NCBI GenBank assembly: GCA_028583405.1 | Contig: CM053260.1 | Coordinates: forward strand, 17,384,763 to 17,448,762 | Length of the DNA stretch: 64,000 nucleotides | Source of the DNA: Pogonophryne albipinna | Lineage: Eukaryota > Chordata > Actinopteri > Perciformes > Artedidraconidae | Direction of reading: 5' to 3' | Part shown: positions 9,601 through 21,160 of the stretch, one piece after another | Position numbering within the stretch: the first letter of the stretch is position 1 | Layout: every line of letters begins with the position of its first letter | Notes under the pieces: generated by a model | Told to the model about the DNA's origin: nothing | Database searches by the model: none | What the model saw: only the letters and a program-made list of their open reading frames with translations | Position numbers and translations under genes: made by a program

Positions 9601-11644
9601 CTTGAAGAAAACAGAATCATATAAGTAAATCAGGTTTCATAGAGCCAAACATTTCAAGTGCTACTCAACTAGCTTTAGATAAGCCAGTCCTTTATTAGTA
9701 TATAAGTGCTTTGTTAATAGTTCTATTGCTCGAAGTGGAGTCGAAAGAGATGAGTTTTCAGTCTGCGCCGGAACATGTGTGGGCTTTCTGCTGTCCTTAC
9801 TTCAATGGGGAGCTCATTCCACCATTTTGAAGCCAGGATAGCAAACCCACGTGTTTTTGCTGATGGGAACTTGGGTCCCCCTCGCAGTGCGGGTGCAGCG
9901 AGCCGTTTGGCCGATGCAGAGCGGAGTGCACGTGCTGGGGTGTACGGTTTAACCATGTCCTGGATGTAGGAAGGGCCAGATCCATTCGCAGCATGGTATG
10001 CAAGTACCAGTGTCTTGAAGTGGATTCTAGCAGTTACCGGAAGCCAGTGGAGGGAGCGGAGTGGTGTGGGAAAATGTTGGAAGGCGAGCCGACGAGCCGC
10101 TGCATTCTGGATGAGCTGCAGAGGTCGGATGGCACATGCAGGTAGACCAGCCAGGAGGGAGTTGCAGTAGTCTAGGCGTGACATGACAAGTGCCTGGACC
10201 AAACGTTTTGTCGCTTTCTGGGTCAGGATGGGACGTATCCTCCTGATGTTGTAAAGCGTGCAGCAGCAGGTTTTTGCAGCGAGGTTTGCAGTGAAGGACA
10301 GGTTGTTATCTAGGGTCACACCCAGATTCCTTGCAGTCTGAGTCGGGGAAACAACAGAGGGGCCGATGTTGATTGTTAGGTCAAGGGTGGGACACTCTTT
10401 ATCAGAATATTAGTGTATACAAAAACCGTAAGGACTGTTATATAAGGTTTTGGTCATATTGCAAGCCTGCTTTGTTGCACCTTGCAAGTGTTTAAAGCAT
10501 GTAGGCTATTAATGTTTTGTTTTTTTTCTACAAAATGGAAGAAGCAAAAGTTCACCCTGCAGAAAACCATGCTAGAATCACAGAGGTAAGAAAGTTACAA
10601 CTCACATGACCTTACTTTTTATGTTTTTATTTATTACATGGCTAATGATATTTACTAATTTCTTACAGGATGATGCCCCACAAACCTGTCGTTCCTTCCC
10701 CAGTTGAGTGCCACTCCTTCTTGGAAAGGCTCACTGAAGCCTTCAAGGATTGTCCAGAAGACAAGAAGCCTCTGATAACCAAAATGGGCCTGACAAAGAA
10801 TGTGGAATTAGTGGACTCTGCCTTTGGTCAAGTCCCTAAAGGTAGCCCCCTGTCCTACGTGTGCCCCGAGCCATCAAGTCGGGATTACAAGTCTTATGAC
10901 GATGCCCCCCCTCGTCCACTGCTTCCCCTGGCTAACTACAGTCTTGATCCAATACCTGCTCTTCCTATCCTTGGTGCGAAGGAGCAGGAACACATGGACG
11001 TCATGCATATGACCTGGGAGGAAGCGCGCAATCTGGAGCAGTTCACACGTGGACGTAAAGAGGAAGTCGAGGAGCTGCGAAATTTGCGCCTGACAAGCCG
11101 TTTCAGGGCGATCTGCAATCTTAAACGAGGAAGGAGCAATGCAGAGCACCTTGTATTCAAGATACAGAAGGCACTCCCTGAGGCCCCACAGATAGAGAAG
11201 GAAATGAGGCTGGAAGCACTTCGGGAGTACTGTAAGAAAATGTGTGTCAACTTTTCCACCTGTGGTTTGGTTGTCCAACCGAGTGCTCCGTGGCTGGGGG
11301 CGCTGCCTGACGGGTTGGTGTACGACCCCAAGGAGATGCCCAGTTACGGGCTGGTGCATATCAAAATGGTTAGTTTCCCTAGCTTCAATGGGTGCAAATT
11401 CCTTATCTGCCAAAACGGAGCCTTGCAACTAAAGAGGAACCACTCGACCTATTGGCAAATCCAAGGAGAGATGATGGTGACGGGCACCGAATGGTGTGAC
11501 CTGTTGGTGTTCTCCAAAGGAGACATGTTGGTTCAACGCATCTACCGAGACACGGCTATCATCAAGGTCATGAAGAAGAAGTTGGATGATTTCTTTTTCT
11601 ATTACTACCTGCCATGTCTGTTTAAATCTGACGGCATGACTTGA
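3698..11644 (+). CDS. Four-exon protein with C-terminal YqaJ-like (lambda-exonuclease-fold) domain
   Basis: Exons 3698-3875, 8743-9191, 10542-10585 (an acceptor 3 bp further on is equally possible) and 10669-11644 join in phase at GT-AG sites, giving 548 residues. The N-terminus (MSNTKLLHLRTCLTERL...) resembles the first exon of many fish C2H2 zinc-finger genes, but no zinc finger follows. Exon 2 is acidic, with a run of nine Glu. Exon 4 carries the nuclease-like domain: CGLVVQP..PWLGALPDGLVYD (Asp438 in PDG), GLVHIK (454-456), YWQIQGEMMVTG (about 486) and WCDLLVF. In YqaJ/lambda-exo enzymes the metal site is D plus E-x-K. Here the Glu position reads His (H454-I-K456), so catalysis is doubtful. 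Introns are filled with transposons. It could be a domesticated gene or an ageing member of a multicopy fish family. No cellular role is known to me. Confidence 0.6.
4210..4675. repeat. Three diverged tandem units of about 155 bp
   Basis: The block CACTCAAATCCAATAAAAGA + GGTGTG + ...TTGTCCAGTG...GTCACTG recurs at about 4305, 4465 (as ACACCAAATATAAAGAAGTG) and 4585 (CACTAAAATCCAATTAAAAG). Spacing is 130-165 bp, and GACATGGAAGCTA is shared between the first two units. It lies in intron 1 of the YqaJ-like gene. Confidence 0.5.
5281..5896. mobile_element. hAT MITE nested in the TTAA element, 616 bp
   Basis: The ends CAGGGGCGGC and the reverse-complemented right end CATAGGCGGC form an imperfect inverted repeat. 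A perfect 8-bp duplication, GGGGATGT, lies at 5273-5280 and 5897-5904. Copies of GGAAGGCTAAA/TTTAGCCTTCC lie just inside the ends. It is younger than its host element, since it splits it. Confidence 0.8.
6150..6470. repeat. Two-copy direct repeat of about 150 bp
   Basis: About 6153-6290 and 6306-6470 share, in order, ACAACTACAAAAA, ATCGGTTTGTTTTT (or ATCGATTTGTTTTT), ATTTAATCATCAT (or TTTTAATCATCAT), CACGATCATTTA and GTTCGCCGAATTGACATGAA. It lies inside the TTAA element. Confidence 0.6.
6952..8585. mobile_element. DNA transposon relic with ~110-bp terminal inverted repeats
   Basis: 6952-7063 matches the reverse complement of 8472-8585 through GAGAGGC(A/G)AAGTCCC, GGGACCTTATTTCGGAAA-type, TATTGAAGTCAATGG and TATCTTTCGATCCCGTTT blocks. 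The interior (about 1.4 kb) has no intact transposase but has several GGGCC(A/G)G-rich short repeats. It ends 157 bp before exon 2 of the YqaJ-like gene. The superfamily is not assigned. Confidence 0.65.
7578..7808. repeat. Nested inverted repeat / small MITE
   Basis: GTGACGCGTCCTAAAACC (about 7578) recurs inverted as GGTTTTAGGACGCGTCAC (about 7790). The 230-bp unit sits inside the 6952-8585 element. Confidence 0.6.
9526..10400 (-). mobile_element. L2-type LINE 3' fragment in intron 2 of the YqaJ-like gene
   Basis: On the minus strand a 198-residue open frame (10319-9723) reads as the end of an L2/CR1-group reverse transcriptase. Motifs include GVTLDNNLSF, RLDYCNSLLAGLP, IQNAAARR, LHWLPV..RI.FK and WWNELP. 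Frame continuity extends upstream to about 10400. The LINE 3' tail, read on the plus strand, is the familiar fish sequence CATTTAGCTGACGCTTTTAT + CCAAAGCGACTTACAA (9537-9572). The fragment is 5'-truncated. Confidence 0.85.
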
Positions 11645-12300
11645 GCATCGTCATCCCATGCACTACTTGCTGTACCCCTTAGGTGATTGGTAGTGAGGTT
11701 AAGCAGATTGTATTTGGTTTGTTTTGTTTATCTGTTAGTTAGCAGGGATAAGAAAAAAAACGCCGACCAAATTCTAATGTAACTTGCACAAAAATATTTC
11801 TAATTAGTTTCAGTCAGGGAAGGAAGCTTGTTTTTTTTGGGTTGTGTTTTCACATTCATGTATGTTTTTATTTAGGGACATTTCAAGAGACTGCTAAAGC
11901 TAAGCTAATAAGTGGGAAATGTTGTTGCCGTTGTAAACAGAAAATGACTTGTTTAAATGTGCGAAAATTAAAATGTGTTCATAAAAGCTTAATGATTTAT
12001 TCTTTTAATGATTACTTTCTTTGCACTTCAAACTCCTTCACAACTCATGTCTTAACTTTTGAACAGCAGAAAGACAAATAAACAGAAACAATGGATATAC
12101 TGAATATTCAAGGCCAAAACCTTTAGACATCTTTTTATTAATGATTAATCAGGAGAGTTGATTCATAGTTTCATTTTACAATATGTTGTAATTTGCCTAT
12201 TAATTAACTATTTGATTTGAAGTGTTGGTCATATTTATGTATGCATAGCCTACACAAAATGTTAAAAATAGCTATCTTCCCCACTGTAACAAAACAATTC
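11645..12300 (+). other. 3' flank of the YqaJ-like gene, with poly(A) signal
   Basis: AT-rich, non-coding. An AATAAA at 12077-12082 is a plausible poly(A) signal, which would give a 3'UTR of about 450 nt. Confidence 0.4.
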
Positions 12301-12888
12301 TGGTAATTTTTCTATTTAGTCCCTTTCATTGAATTTGTAAGCCACATTATTCAGCATGGAAGTGTCAAAGTGTATGTAGAATATAAAATGCTTTTCTGCA
12401 TATTGAAGACCAATATTTGAGTGAAATTCATTAGGCAATTTTGCAAATGAGGTAAATGCAATGTCAACAACAGTGCTGTCACAGGGCTCAGGTGTCCTCG
12501 TGTCCTGTGCTCCTATAGGGGGCGCTGTACCCCCTGGTGTGTCCTGTACGCTGTACGAGGTTGTGAGGTTCCTGCCGGACTGAGCAGGGTCTATTCGGCT
12601 GGTAACAGGAGCGATGTTTTTTTTTGCAGTTGGACTGAAGAACAAACAACATTTCTCGGCAGAAACGCTTTGTCATGTCTCAAACTTTCCCCGTGCGTGT
12701 TTGAGACAGCAGTCATTAGTCAGCAGCACACACAGTTAGAAACATTGTGTCCTCGTGCGTTGAAGATTAACCGGATGCAGTTGTTTTGAAATACCCAGCT
12801 TGCTGCTCTCTCTCAGACACAAACACAGTCGCTTCTCGCCTCGTCGAGCCCGTGTCCCTGCTTTCCCACCCCTTTTATTTTTGTGAAA
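12300..12888 (+). promoter_or_regulatory. Intergenic stretch with slc48a1 promoter and 5'UTR
   Basis: No gene other than the slc48a1 leader is seen. The 12640-12888 stretch is GC-richer than its surroundings and runs directly into the slc48a1 ATG. No clear TATA box was found, so the transcription start is not located. Confidence 0.35.
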
Positions 12889-15800
12889 ATGGCTTTTAAT
12901 AAAACGTACATTAGTATCGGCTATGCCTCGTTTGGGACGCTCATGGGGTTTTCTGCTTTCCTGGTGTGGAACATCGCGTTCAGACAGCCGTGGACTGCAG
13001 CCATGGGAGGACTGGCAGGTACAGTAAACACTGCAAAAACATGCATTGCATTTTGTTATGTACAATTTCACAGGTCTTATATGTTTTTATTAAAGCCTTC
13101 AGCTATACCGCCAGTGACCCCCCTTTGGCTGAAGGGGCCCTAGTTATTGAACAAGTTCTGGTTCAAGGGCAGAGATATCAACATATAAACGATGTTATAC
13201 AATCAAGTCAAATTATAAGTTGTTTAATATCAGGGATGGATACGCTGCAGCAGATCTTTTCTTTTATCTGCCAGGTGTCAGCTTTTCATCACGTACAAAG
13301 GTCAACTTTTTACCTTGATTAAAAGGAACATTGAGACTGTTAAAACATTGGAGATTAAAAGTATTTCAAAGTGCAGACACATTTTTAAAATGTATTTTTG
13401 AGCCAAAGAGGATAATACATTTCCAATAATAGTATACAAAAACCTAATTTAATAGTGAAGGGAACACATAAACATAACACAGTGTTGGGTCTGGATTATT
13501 TTATAAGCATGTTTCTGATGTTACAGTATGACCATGACGTTGGGCACAGACTTGCAAATAAATGACAACATTAGATCCCGTCCAGTCTACCAAAAAACTA
13601 CAGTCATTCAACAGATTATATTAAGTGTCGTTTCCGTGGATCTGACCTTTGAGTCACTAGGCGCATTCACACCGCAGTACTTTTCCCACAAAGGTTCATG
13701 AGAACTTAGTTCATGAGAACTCTTTAGTTCTCATGAACTAAGTACAGATCGCGTTCACACCGGAATAAGTCCCTGGGGGAGGATTAGTCAAATGAAGCCG
13801 CTGACGTCACTTCTTCTTCTGCTTTGGGTTTACTGGCAGGCCGCAAACAACTTCACTGCCTAAGCCCCCAGGAAGTGCGCCGGAGTCTGATGAGAATATT
13901 CGTGCTGGTCAAACGGCGGTACTACACTTCCTTTAGGTTGCTGGGCCCGGAAACACTTTCTCCCATTGACTTACATTGGGAAAGAGTGGTCTGTAACTCG
14001 TTGGATAATTTTTTTTAAACTAAATAAACTACCCAGTATGAACGTTTGTATAGCCCTTATTAAAAACATTCGTCCCTCAAGTTTTAAAAATGTGCTAATA
14101 ACGTTATTCTGAGGGTTATTTCCCTCGGCATTATGAACGCGCATCTAACCCACGGGACCGCGCCGCCCGGCACGTTCATGTTACGTGTTCAGTACGACAT
14201 GAGTTTCTCTTTACCCATGGATGCACAACGGACCATATAACTGCCATCCCACGGAGCTGTAATAATGGATATATTGCACATGTTTGCTGTAATTCATCAT
14301 TTGTAAAATATTATACTACATGGGCTGTATGATGTAAATCTTGTACCGTAAATGTTGTATTAAATAAAGTGAATATTACCGACGTAGATTAACGTTCCTG
14401 TAGCTTCTTATTGCACTTGCAATTGTTTTAGTTACTTGTGGGCTACTTAACATGAATAATCACAGTTACTATCCTTTTACTCATCACATTTCAAAAAGAA
14501 ATAGGCTATTGTTATTTTAACTACACCACAGTAATCCATCATCAGCTTTACTTTTTAGATAAAGTTTTAACTCACAATTGATCATAACAGGCTTCAACAT
14601 ATACATTTTTATATATTACCAAGTGGTTTCATGTACAACCCACACAAGTATCATGCTAAATGAAGCTCTGTTGCTTGGATATCACTAGATCCTGATGTCA
14701 GCGTAATATAAAAGTACATAACCATTGATGTGTAACTTAGCATAATTTACTAGCTAGCCGCTAGCTGCTAACTGCCGCCTCGTTAATATAAATCCAGTAC
14801 CATGCTGTCATGAACGCGCGGTGCTGTTACGTGTACGCAAATTCACGTGCTTAATGTGAACGAGCCTTTTGGGCGGCGTGGTTAAAGTTGCGCATGCTCT
14901 ATGAGTGCACATTCGGTACTTCTCAGGCATGCCGGGTAATCTGTGACGTTTCGCTCTCTCAAAAGTTGGGCCATTTTGTCATCATGCGCTAATGAGCAAC
15001 TCTCATAGGAATGAATGAGGCCCCGCTTCCCACGCTGTATCCAGTTCTTATTATACATCCGTGATACTGCCGCCCAAAGTCCCCGGCCGGAAGTCCCCGG
15101 AGTTGGGGACTGGCTTCAGTAGAAGCTGCCTACTGAAGCCTTCCGAGTAAATCGCCAGAACGCCGACACCTCCTCATCTTCACCGCTCCCATGTTTTATT
15201 TTGTGTTGCCATAAGTTAGTCTCTGCGTTTCTGCGCTGGGCTAATGCTAATAATGCTAATGCGAGGATAATAAAATGGCGGTTTCACAAAACTTTTTGGG
15301 AGTTTTACGGGGCGTGGTTTGCAATCCGCCCAGCCAATCAGAAATATAGCTCTTTTCTCACAAGAGAGCCGCACGAAAGTCCCTGCTCTCTGGGACTTTC
15401 GTGGGGGTAAAAAGGTTCTCATGAACTAATTTTAGTTCCGGCTCTTTTTGGTGTGAACGCGACAAAAGAGTTCTCATGAACCTTTGTGGGAAAAGTACTG
15501 CGGCGTGAATGCGCCTACTGTTGCAAGTGCATATCAGACCTCTGCTCTAATCTGTTTACAGCATGTACTGTGATCAATGTAGTTATTGTAAAATATTATG
15601 ACATGTTCCCAACGATTAAACTGACTCATCTGGGCTCTTTTGTTTGTATTTGAGTTAAAGAACAAATGTATCATGTTTCTCTTTCTATCACAACTCTGAT
15701 TAGAGAGCTGTCTACAACATTGATAAATTGCCACCAGAATACAACACTTTTGCTTTTTATTTCATAAGGGAACTTGTCCCTTGTCTGCTTTGAGGATTCA

Positions 15801-18330
15801 TTGACACAATTATATTTTCCCAAATAAAATGACACATGATATTTTTTTTAATTTAATCATTTATTTGGCAGGGACAATGCACAGTAATGAACACTTAAAA
15901 CATTAAAATGTGTCAAGCGTAACAGTGCCAGATTTAGCTTTGAGCTCATTTCCATCCGCAGTCCCTCACATAAAACATTTAAGAAGTTTACATTTTACAA
16001 ACATAGCAAAAACAAAATACATGATATGCAAAAAGTGCAAAAGAGCAAGAGCAGCATACACAAGTATTTATGACATGGTAATACAACATAGCAGCAACGA
16101 CATATAAAGTGCAAGAGAAGATACAAGAGCTACCTAAAGTGCAAGAGGAGATACCCCTGTATTAAAGTGCATTATTATTAGTCATTAATAATGAGTTATT
16201 AGTAACAGGTAATTATTAGTTATTACCTGTCTTATAATGTGTTATGTGATCACTCTCTAGCCTTATCCTTATCATTGCACTTTCAGATCCAGTGAGCATA
16301 GCCTACAACATTGTGGCTATTTAAAAACAAAAAAAGCATGTGATTGCTTACCTCAGCAATAATTGGCAACTTGGTGTGTCATGATTTTTCAGAAAATGCA
16401 CACTCATCCCTCATACCATGAGTTCATCATGACCATACAAATGAACATTGACGGTGTTAAGTATAAGCAGGTTACATTAGCTGCAAGTGTATTGTCTTTA
16501 AGGATGGTTTTTGCATATTGTTATTTTTAAGATTTCAGATAATAAGCTACATTTCAATTAATTTCAGTGATGTATGAGACTTTCTGTGGTTTGCATTCTA
16601 TTAAAACTACAACATCAGGGTTTGAAAGTCAGTCTTTCAAGGGTGGCTTGTTGAAGAATGTTTAGAGTATTTTTGTTTACTACTTGTTTGCTATGGCGAT
16701 TCTCTCTAACCTGTTGGTGCTTGTTCCTCAGGTGTGCTGGCGCTGTGGACCCTGATCACTCACGTCATGTACCTGCAGGACTACTGGAGGACTTGGCTGA
16801 AGGGCCTCAAGTTCTTCTTCTTCATCGGAGTCTTCTTCTCTCTGTTAGCGATTGTGGCCTTCATCAGTTTCCTGTCTATTGCCATCCACAACAAAGAGTG
16901 TAAGTTCCTGTTCGTCGCTTTCCTCCCACATAACTAACTTAACTCACTGCCCAAAATGGTACCTTTCAATCAATGAAAGTTGATATATATAGCACAATAT
17001 CAGACATTTTACATTTGTCTCAGGGGACTTTACAGTTTGTACAGAATATGAATATGACCCTCTGGCCTTGGTCCCTCACATCGGACAAGGAAAAATGTCC
17101 AAAAATCCCCACAGTTAATGGGGGAAATGGAAGAAACCTCAGGGAGAGCAACAGAGGAGAGATCCGTCTCCCAGGATGGACAGACGTGCATATTTTGCGT
17201 GTATTTAAAAAAAACATAGGTTGTCCAAATGCTAGAAAATTAATTTTTCTATATATAAGAAATTATTTAATTGAATTTAAATATGCAGGACAAGTTCAAA
17301 TTGAATCACTGAAAGAAACTGGATAACCTGCTGTGTCACATGACTGGGTTGAGAGTCCCGGGGAGTTAACTGGCTCCACTCAGCCTCACCCAAACTCTTT
17401 CAGGTTTACTTCATGTGCAGATTTCCCACAATCCTCACCCAGAATGCCCTCTGACAACCCTGAGGGAACAACGTGGGACAACAAAAATGGCATTCATCTC
17501 ACACAAATTGCACTAGTAATGCTATTTTTCACCCTAAGGCCACTATTGCTGAAAATAATTCTTAACATACTTTTGTGCCATTTTAGTTGTTTTGTCATAT
17601 TTTGGGCCATATCAGAATAGATGTAGGTGAAAGAAAGTAAAAATCCTGCACATTAGTTCAGCTTGCGAACATAGGAGAAAATGTATCATATATCTTCAAA
17701 CCTAAACTGCTCTTGAACTTAAGCTCTCGGGGAGTCTTTAGTTGGTCAGAGTAAATCCACGATGACTCCGGTACAGAAACTGTTCATGTTCAAAACGTCC
17801 TTGGTCGAGGTGATTGAAAATGTATATAAGTATTTAAATTCAGAAATAGGGCAGTGTTCTAGCCCTTTCATTATTTTATTTTTTGAATCAAAAATGTATT
17901 AACATTAGCCAATGAAGTGTAAACAAGAAAAAAGCTGGCATTAATTATCTTATTCACCTGCAGTACATTTTAATGTCTGCGCTTACTTACTCCTGAATTG
18001 GATCCTTAAAGCTTTCTTAAGTGTAACAATTAAAAGTGTGTTAGTACAAGACCAGTTCATCACCCAACATCACTGTTCCACCTCTGTTGAGGCTAAATGG
18101 GAGCGAATCCCAGCTGTCCTGTTCAAATATCTTGTGAGGTCTGTATTAGCAGCAGATTCATGTACATGGTGTGTTTCTCTCTGTTTCCCACAGCCCTGAC
18201 GGACCCCAGGAGTCTCTACCTGTCCTGTGTGTGGAGCTTCATGAGCCTCAAGTGGGCCTTCCTGCTCTCCTTGTCCGCCCACCGCTACCGCCAAGAATTC
18301 GCCGACATCAGCATCCTCAGTGACTTCTAA
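12889..18330 (+). CDS. slc48a1: Heme transporter HRG1 (SLC48A1)
   Basis: Exons 12889-13018, 16732-16899 and 18194-18330 join in phase at consensus GT-AG sites to give 144 residues, close to the ~146 of human. HRG1 is a four-pass membrane permease that moves heme from the endolysosome lumen to the cytosol, for example during red-cell recycling. Four hydrophobic segments are visible at about 11-31, 40-58, 71-93 and 107-127. Conserved blocks include [33 protein letters not shown] (His54, in the position of the heme-linked His56 of human) and the C-terminal [16 protein letters not shown] chose the ATG at 12889 (AAAATGG context) because the frame starts there with MAFNK and matches the family N-terminus. 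Intron 1 (3.7 kb) carries a large TIR element. Which fish paralogue (a or b) it is cannot be decided here. Confidence 0.95.
13659..15516. mobile_element. 1.86-kb TIR element in slc48a1 intron 1 (PIF/Harbinger-like?)
   Basis: The left end AGGCGCATTCACACCGCAGT is matched by the reverse complement of the right end, AGGCGCATTCACGCCGCAGT. Homology continues for about 50 bp through CTTTTCCCACAAAGGTTCAT + GAGAACT. The 3-bp flank ACT occurs on both sides (13656-13658 and 15517-15519), as in Harbinger-type insertions. There is no transposase frame. The subterminal TTCATGAGAACT motif is repeated and forms a short palindrome at about 13697-13745. Confidence 0.7.
15840..16140. repeat. Interspersed repeat fragment
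   Basis: TTTATTTGGCAGGGACAATG + CACAGTAATGAAC and the following CATAAAACATTTAAGAAGTTTACA-like stretch resemble a repeat common in fish genomes. The tail (16095-16180) has the motif AAAGTGCAAGAGRAGATAC three times. The family is from memory. Confidence 0.4.
17010..17205. repeat. Teleost interspersed repeat fragment
   Basis: GGAAGAAACCTCAGGGAGAG + CAACAGAGGAGAGATCCGTCTCCCAGGATGGACAGACGTG matches a repeat I recognise from many percomorph introns and UTRs. It lies in slc48a1 intron 2, and the element class is unknown to me. Confidence 0.5.
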
Positions 18331-18760
18331 GGACACTAAAACATCCCGCAGTGACTACACAAACTTTATAGAACAGCCTGAGAGTCCGAAAGGCCATGGA
18401 GGAGACTTTCGGAGGAATCAGAGGAGAGTTTTAAATACTTTGTGTTGTGGATAAACACCCTGATCCTGGTAACTCTCCTGCCTTCTTGGCCTAAACCTCC
18501 TCCTATTTTTAAATATCGGTGAAGGATTTGTTGCTGACTTGACCACAAACAAATCCAGCCCTACTTTTTAGGATCACTGATGTATTTTAAATGGAGAGAA
18601 TAATTGCGCTGTAACTCTTAGTGTTGCAGTTTGTGCTGTAGCCACAAGAGGGAGCCATCCTTTCAACAGTTAAGCGCCATGTTCTGTGCGCGCTTGACAT
18701 CCCAAATTACATTGTGTTATATTGAATTGTTCTCATTCAATAAATGATGAAGAGCTGCAC
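18331..18760 (+). terminator. slc48a1: slc48a1 3'UTR and poly(A) signal
   Basis: After the TAA at 18328-18330 a canonical AATAAA occurs at 18739-18744, implying a 3'UTR of about 430 nt. A later ATTAAA (about 19273) could be an alternative site. Confidence 0.6.
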
Positions 18761-20244
18761 GAGTTGCACACGCAGCAGTTAAATTATGTAATCTGCATAT
18801 TACAATGCATTTGATGAAATCACGATGTACATCCAAGCCCTGCTTTAACAAAGTGTATTGAGGTCTTGCAGTGGGCAGGTCACCCATAATACTGCAGCAT
18901 CTACATGAATGCTTTCATTTTATAAGCACCACATTTCCTGGTTTATATAATATTGAACCATGAAGGGGCATTTTTTATGTAAAGAATGATTTTTATATTA
19001 TTTGTATCGGTGTGAAAAACAAGGCTGAGTGTGAAGTCGGGCCTCAGTTATGGCTTTAATTCACGACATAAGCGACACTACTAATGCTCATGCATGTTGC
19101 TTCACATTTGATTGTCTTCACCTGAACCATTTATGACATTTATATTGTTGCTTTATGAGATTATGTTTCTTTTATTTGTCTACATCCCCATGTTAAAACA
19201 TGAAGAAAGACATTGTGTGTCCACATCACTGAACGTATGAGTGTGTGTTTGTATAATGAGTGTCTGATAGTTATTAAAATGTGTTTTTTGACATTGCATT
19301 GGTGTGGATAACTGTCCTGTTTTTTTCAATTGAATTTGCTCCTTTTTCTACATTTTCTCTTTTTTTATTTAACTTCGTGACCTTTTTATCCCAAATCCTT
19401 GTGAGTTCCAAGTGTCACAGAGGCAGATGGAGGCTGTAACAAACCTTTCTTCCAACTAAGCTTATGTCAAGAGGGTCAGTGTTGGGCATTAAAGTGGGAT
19501 TTGCATTTTGAGAGGGAAAATAACAACTTTTCCAACCCAGCCGAGCCACATTTATGAAGGAGAAAACACCACAGCATTGCAATTCCAACAGTAAATGCAG
19601 GTCAATAAGCTACACTTTGAAGTCAGGCAATTATTCCATCCATCCACATTTTTCTATTGTCCCTCAAAGGGAAGGTTTGGGGGTGGGTGCAGAGAATTCT
19701 TTAGTGTATGATTTTGTTAAGGCAGCCGCCTGATAGGGGGACTTTGAAGTTGATTTGAAAAATATGTGAGTGATATATTCTAGCTGTATCAGTGTTAAGT
19801 GCTTTATTGCTGATTAAACTATTCATGGGAAATATTGGGGGGGATATGTGTCTTTTGCAACTGTTATGGAAAAACTCACTGGCAAGTGAATCTGGTGTTT
19901 TATTATTTATTACAAGTATCAGTAACTTTGATCCTTAAGAAGCCACTGTAATTATTTCACTCTCTTTGTTGCTTTCCTGCATCCTTCCTCTGTGTTTTAA
20001 GGACATTTTTGGTGGTACTTATATCTTAATTGCATTACACTGGTTTGCTTGTAAGCCCCCAGAGTCTCATTGAATCAAGGTAATTGCGATGTTGTGGTTA
20101 AATCACCATGGCAACATTTTTTATCTGGCCGTTATAAACTTCGACATTAAGAAACAGAAAAACAATCCGGCTCACTTTCCACTGAGCAAGCTGGGGGCTT
20201 TGGAACCTAATGCGTCCTATTAACTTTATACAACAGCCTGTAAA

Positions 20245-20248
<4 letters not shown>
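18761..20248. other. Intergenic, nothing recognised
   Basis: No coding frame or known repeat is evident. The stretch TGTGGTTAAATCACCATGGC (about 20094) has RUNX-like and half RFX-like sites, but that is weak evidence. Confidence 0.35.

Positions 20249-20301
<53 letters not shown>
20249..20301. repeat. (GT)n microsatellite, 53 bp
   Basis: Uninterrupted GT dinucleotide run. Confidence 0.97.
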
Positions 20302-20303
<2 letters not shown>

Positions 20304-20689
20304 TTTGTGTGGTATGTAAAGAGAGGGAGGGGTCTCGTTTTATTCAATTATGGGACTTCTACCCAAATCAGGGGAGGAAGTTGTCTCAAGTGTTGACTGG
20401 CAGTCTGGCAGAGTGCGGTAAGGCTGGAAACAAAGGTTTATACATTCAAATAACACCACTATCCTAAACATCCTGTATAATTAGACGCTAGTGAGCTACA
20501 GAGAGGGAATCAACCTTGATAACAAACAACCTACGGGGGAAAAGATTCCTTTGCATCGCACACATGCGGACCTTAACAGCAGACAATGTCAGAAAAGGAC
20601 ACCAACTCGTTCTCTTTATGAGCATCCACACGTCAGCTCTCATACCTGTTTGTGTGTGCTTGCTGACTCATCAAAATCACTACCTTTTA

Positions 20690-20815
20690 CATGTATTCAA
20701 GTACTGCACTTATGTACAATTTTGATGTACTTGTACTGTACTCTGGGATTTCTATTTTACCCTTTTTTGCTACTTCTACTGTACACCACCACATCTCAGT
20801 TTTTTCTCAACACAT
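20690..20815. mobile_element. Fragment of TACTTTTACTT-type fish MITE
   Basis: TCAAGTACTGCACTTATGTA + CAATTTTGATGTACTTGTACTGTACTC and GCTACTTCTACTGTACACCA match a very common percomorph MITE. Better copies lie at 60022-60570 and 49610-49930. Confidence 0.5.
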
Positions 20816-20949
20816 TTTTATATCATACATTTTAAATTGTTTAAATAATCATTTTCGTGTAATGCTACCAAAATAACTTTGTACATCGGTTATAAGCATC
20901 AGGTTTATTGTGCCCAAAAATGTCTTTCCAAATGTCCTGATCTATTTTT

Positions 20950-21160
20950 TGTGTTAAGTATTCAAGGTTCAAGGTTCTTTATTGTCAAACTAACATAGCT
21001 ACAGGGTAATTATGTCGTTGAAAATCTTAGGTCACAGGCTTCTCCAACAATGCAACACAATAATACAGATAAGCAGACAATATTAAAACAATATTAAAGT
21101 ATATTATATTAAAAGTAATACAAAAAAGAAAAATAGTTTTTAAAAAAGTGAGAAAAAAAA
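20950..21160. repeat. Interspersed repeat (TTCAAGGTTCTTTATTGTCA type)
   Basis: CAAGGTTCAAGGTTCTTTAT + TGTCAAACTAACATAGCTACAGG opens a 200-bp stretch typical of a fish interspersed repeat, followed by an A-rich tail. The family name was not recovered. Confidence 0.45.

Noticed and set aside
10874..11428. Minus-strand 184-codon frame opposite the YqaJ exon
   Set aside because: Antisense shadow. The plus strand carries the domain motifs.
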